A stretch of DNA of 5,793 nucleotides from Candidatus Iainarchaeum sp. (lineage in GTDB: Archaea; Micrarchaeota; Micrarchaeia; Anstonellales; Bilamarchaeaceae): NCBI GenBank assembly GCA_028714395.1, contig JAQTMJ010000059.1:1-5793 (forward strand). Reading direction: 5' to 3'. The notes beneath the pieces are model-generated. The model was not told where the DNA came from. It was given only the letters and a program-made list of their open reading frames with translations, and did no database searches. This document shows positions 5,124 to 5,793 of the stretch, piece by piece. Every line of letters starts with the position of its first letter. The first letter of the stretch is position 1. Both the position numbers and the translations under genes were made by a program.

Positions 5124-5793
5124 CTACGATATAAAATCCGAAATGTCCACGATTTTCAGGGACGTCTTTCCCCTTACCTCCCTTTTGTCAGGCACAAACA
5201 GCATCCTTTCCCTTGCAGGAACCTTCCCAAGGCTCTTTTCGGCGCTGGCCATGTCCGCATCATCAACCGTCTTCCATTTGATCTCAATCGCAATTTCCGG
5301 TTTCCTAAATCTAAGAAGGCAGGCATCTATGTCGTAACTTTCGGTTTCCACTATGGCTTCAGTCAAACCGCTCTTTGAGGCGATGAATTCCCTTATCTCA
5401 TCCTCAACTATCTTGGGCATGAGTTCGTCTATTATTCGCCCTATCTCCAAGTCGCTCAGCTCCCTTTCCGAGATATTGTATTTCTCGTCTGCGTAATAGA
5501 AAAGCCTCAGCAACGGCGAGGCGTGCCGGTACACGAACTTCTTCTTGTTGTAAACCATTATCTTCCTGATTATCCCGAATTCCGCAAGATTCTTGAGGTA
5601 TTGCTGGACCACGCTCGGGTCGTCCTTGGCTATCAGGCGCCTGGAAAAGAGGTAGCCAGATATCTCGCTCGACACGGTTTTCCCGGTCGCAATGGCCCGC
5701 AACACGGCTTCGTATACCGCAGATATGCCCCGTTCTTCTTCTGCAAAAATCTCCCCGACCAGGGCAGGTATGGTCTTCATGGAGCCGTTTACG
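5124..5793 (-). CDS. Archaeal AAA+ ATPase, C-terminal part (DUF234 type; runs off right edge)
   Basis: The frame is open through the right edge (codons before the Met at 5780 read V-N-G-S), so this is the C-terminal end of a longer protein; the P-loop ATPase domain would lie outside. Counting from that Met, residues 20-80 form the winged-helix part typical of archaeal ATPases next to DUF234: VYEAVLRAIATGKTVSSEIS, then VVQQYLKNLAEFGIIRKI. After the linker YRHASPLLRLFYYADEKYNI comes a DUF234-like domain. It holds Asp150/Asp152 (SYDIDACLL) and EIKWK with Glu166 and Lys168, the D...ExK pattern of the PD-(D/E)XK nuclease-like fold. Glu127 could supply a further acidic residue. Such proteins are common, often multicopy and poorly characterised in archaea; roles in DNA handling have been proposed. 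The gene is convergent with the permease, 55 bp apart. Family is confident; whether the nuclease-like domain is active is not known. Confidence 0.85.
   Translation of the reverse strand, partial: VNGSMKTIPALVGEIFAEEERGISAVYEAVLRAIATGKTVSSEISGYLFSRRLIAKDDPSVVQQYLKNLAEFGIIRKIMVYNKKKFVYRHASPLLRLFYYADEKYNISERELSDLEIGRIIDELMPKIVEDEIREFIASKSGLTEAIVETESYDIDACLLRFRKPEIAIEIKWKTVDDADMASAEKSLGKVPARERMLFVPDKREVRGKTSLKIVDISDFIS

Noticed and set aside
4968..5378. Plus-strand frames across the permease/ATPase junction (also 5104-5337)
   Set aside because: They cross two well-supported genes in other frames or on the other strand and show no family features.

Overview
The window reads as archaeal chromosomal DNA. 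The evidence is an archaeal/eukaryotic-type peptidyl-tRNA hydrolase (Pth2), the start of a gene resembling the archaeal nuclease NurA, the C-terminal part of an archaeal AAA+ ATPase of the DUF234-bearing family, and AT-rich boxes about 25-35 bp upstream of start codons with no Shine-Dalgarno sequence. Gaps are short (34-80 bp), ATA is frequent for Ile, and most genes look moderately GC-rich. A small-genome lineage such as Micrarchaeota, Diapherotrites or another DPANN-type group is a guess from the compact layout and the ankyrin-repeat protein; nothing seen proves it.

Layout, left to right. (1) A truncated minus-strand gene, probably nurA-like, runs off the left edge and is divergent from pth2; a 34-bp gap holds both promoters. 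(2) pth2 (240-626, +). (3) An unrecognised N-terminal domain fused to about four ankyrin repeats (687-1757, +). (4) A two-gene operon: a dCTP deaminase family protein (1792-2307, +), then one base later a HAD-superfamily hydrolase (2309-2878, +) preceded by a strong GAGGAGG ribosome binding site. (5) An unrecognised 231-residue protein (2943-3638, +) whose DNA is clearly AT-richer than its neighbours. (6) A 12-segment APC-superfamily permease (3719-5068, +) starting with GTG. (7) Convergent with it, the C-terminal part of an archaeal ATPase with a PD-(D/E)XK-like end domain (5124 to beyond the right edge, -).

Expression logic: first genes have TATA-like boxes placed for leaderless or nearly leaderless transcripts, while the one internal operon gene has an SD sequence. 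The dcd/HAD pair suggests shared work on nucleotides, but the HAD substrate cannot be read from sequence. The other genes look like independent units.

I see no CRISPR array, insertion sequence, tRNA, rRNA or clear defence cassette. The best candidates for something undescribed are the two orphan sequences: the N-terminal domain of the ankyrin protein, and the AT-rich 231-residue protein with a CxxC pair. The deaminase is a divergent family member with several changed conserved positions.
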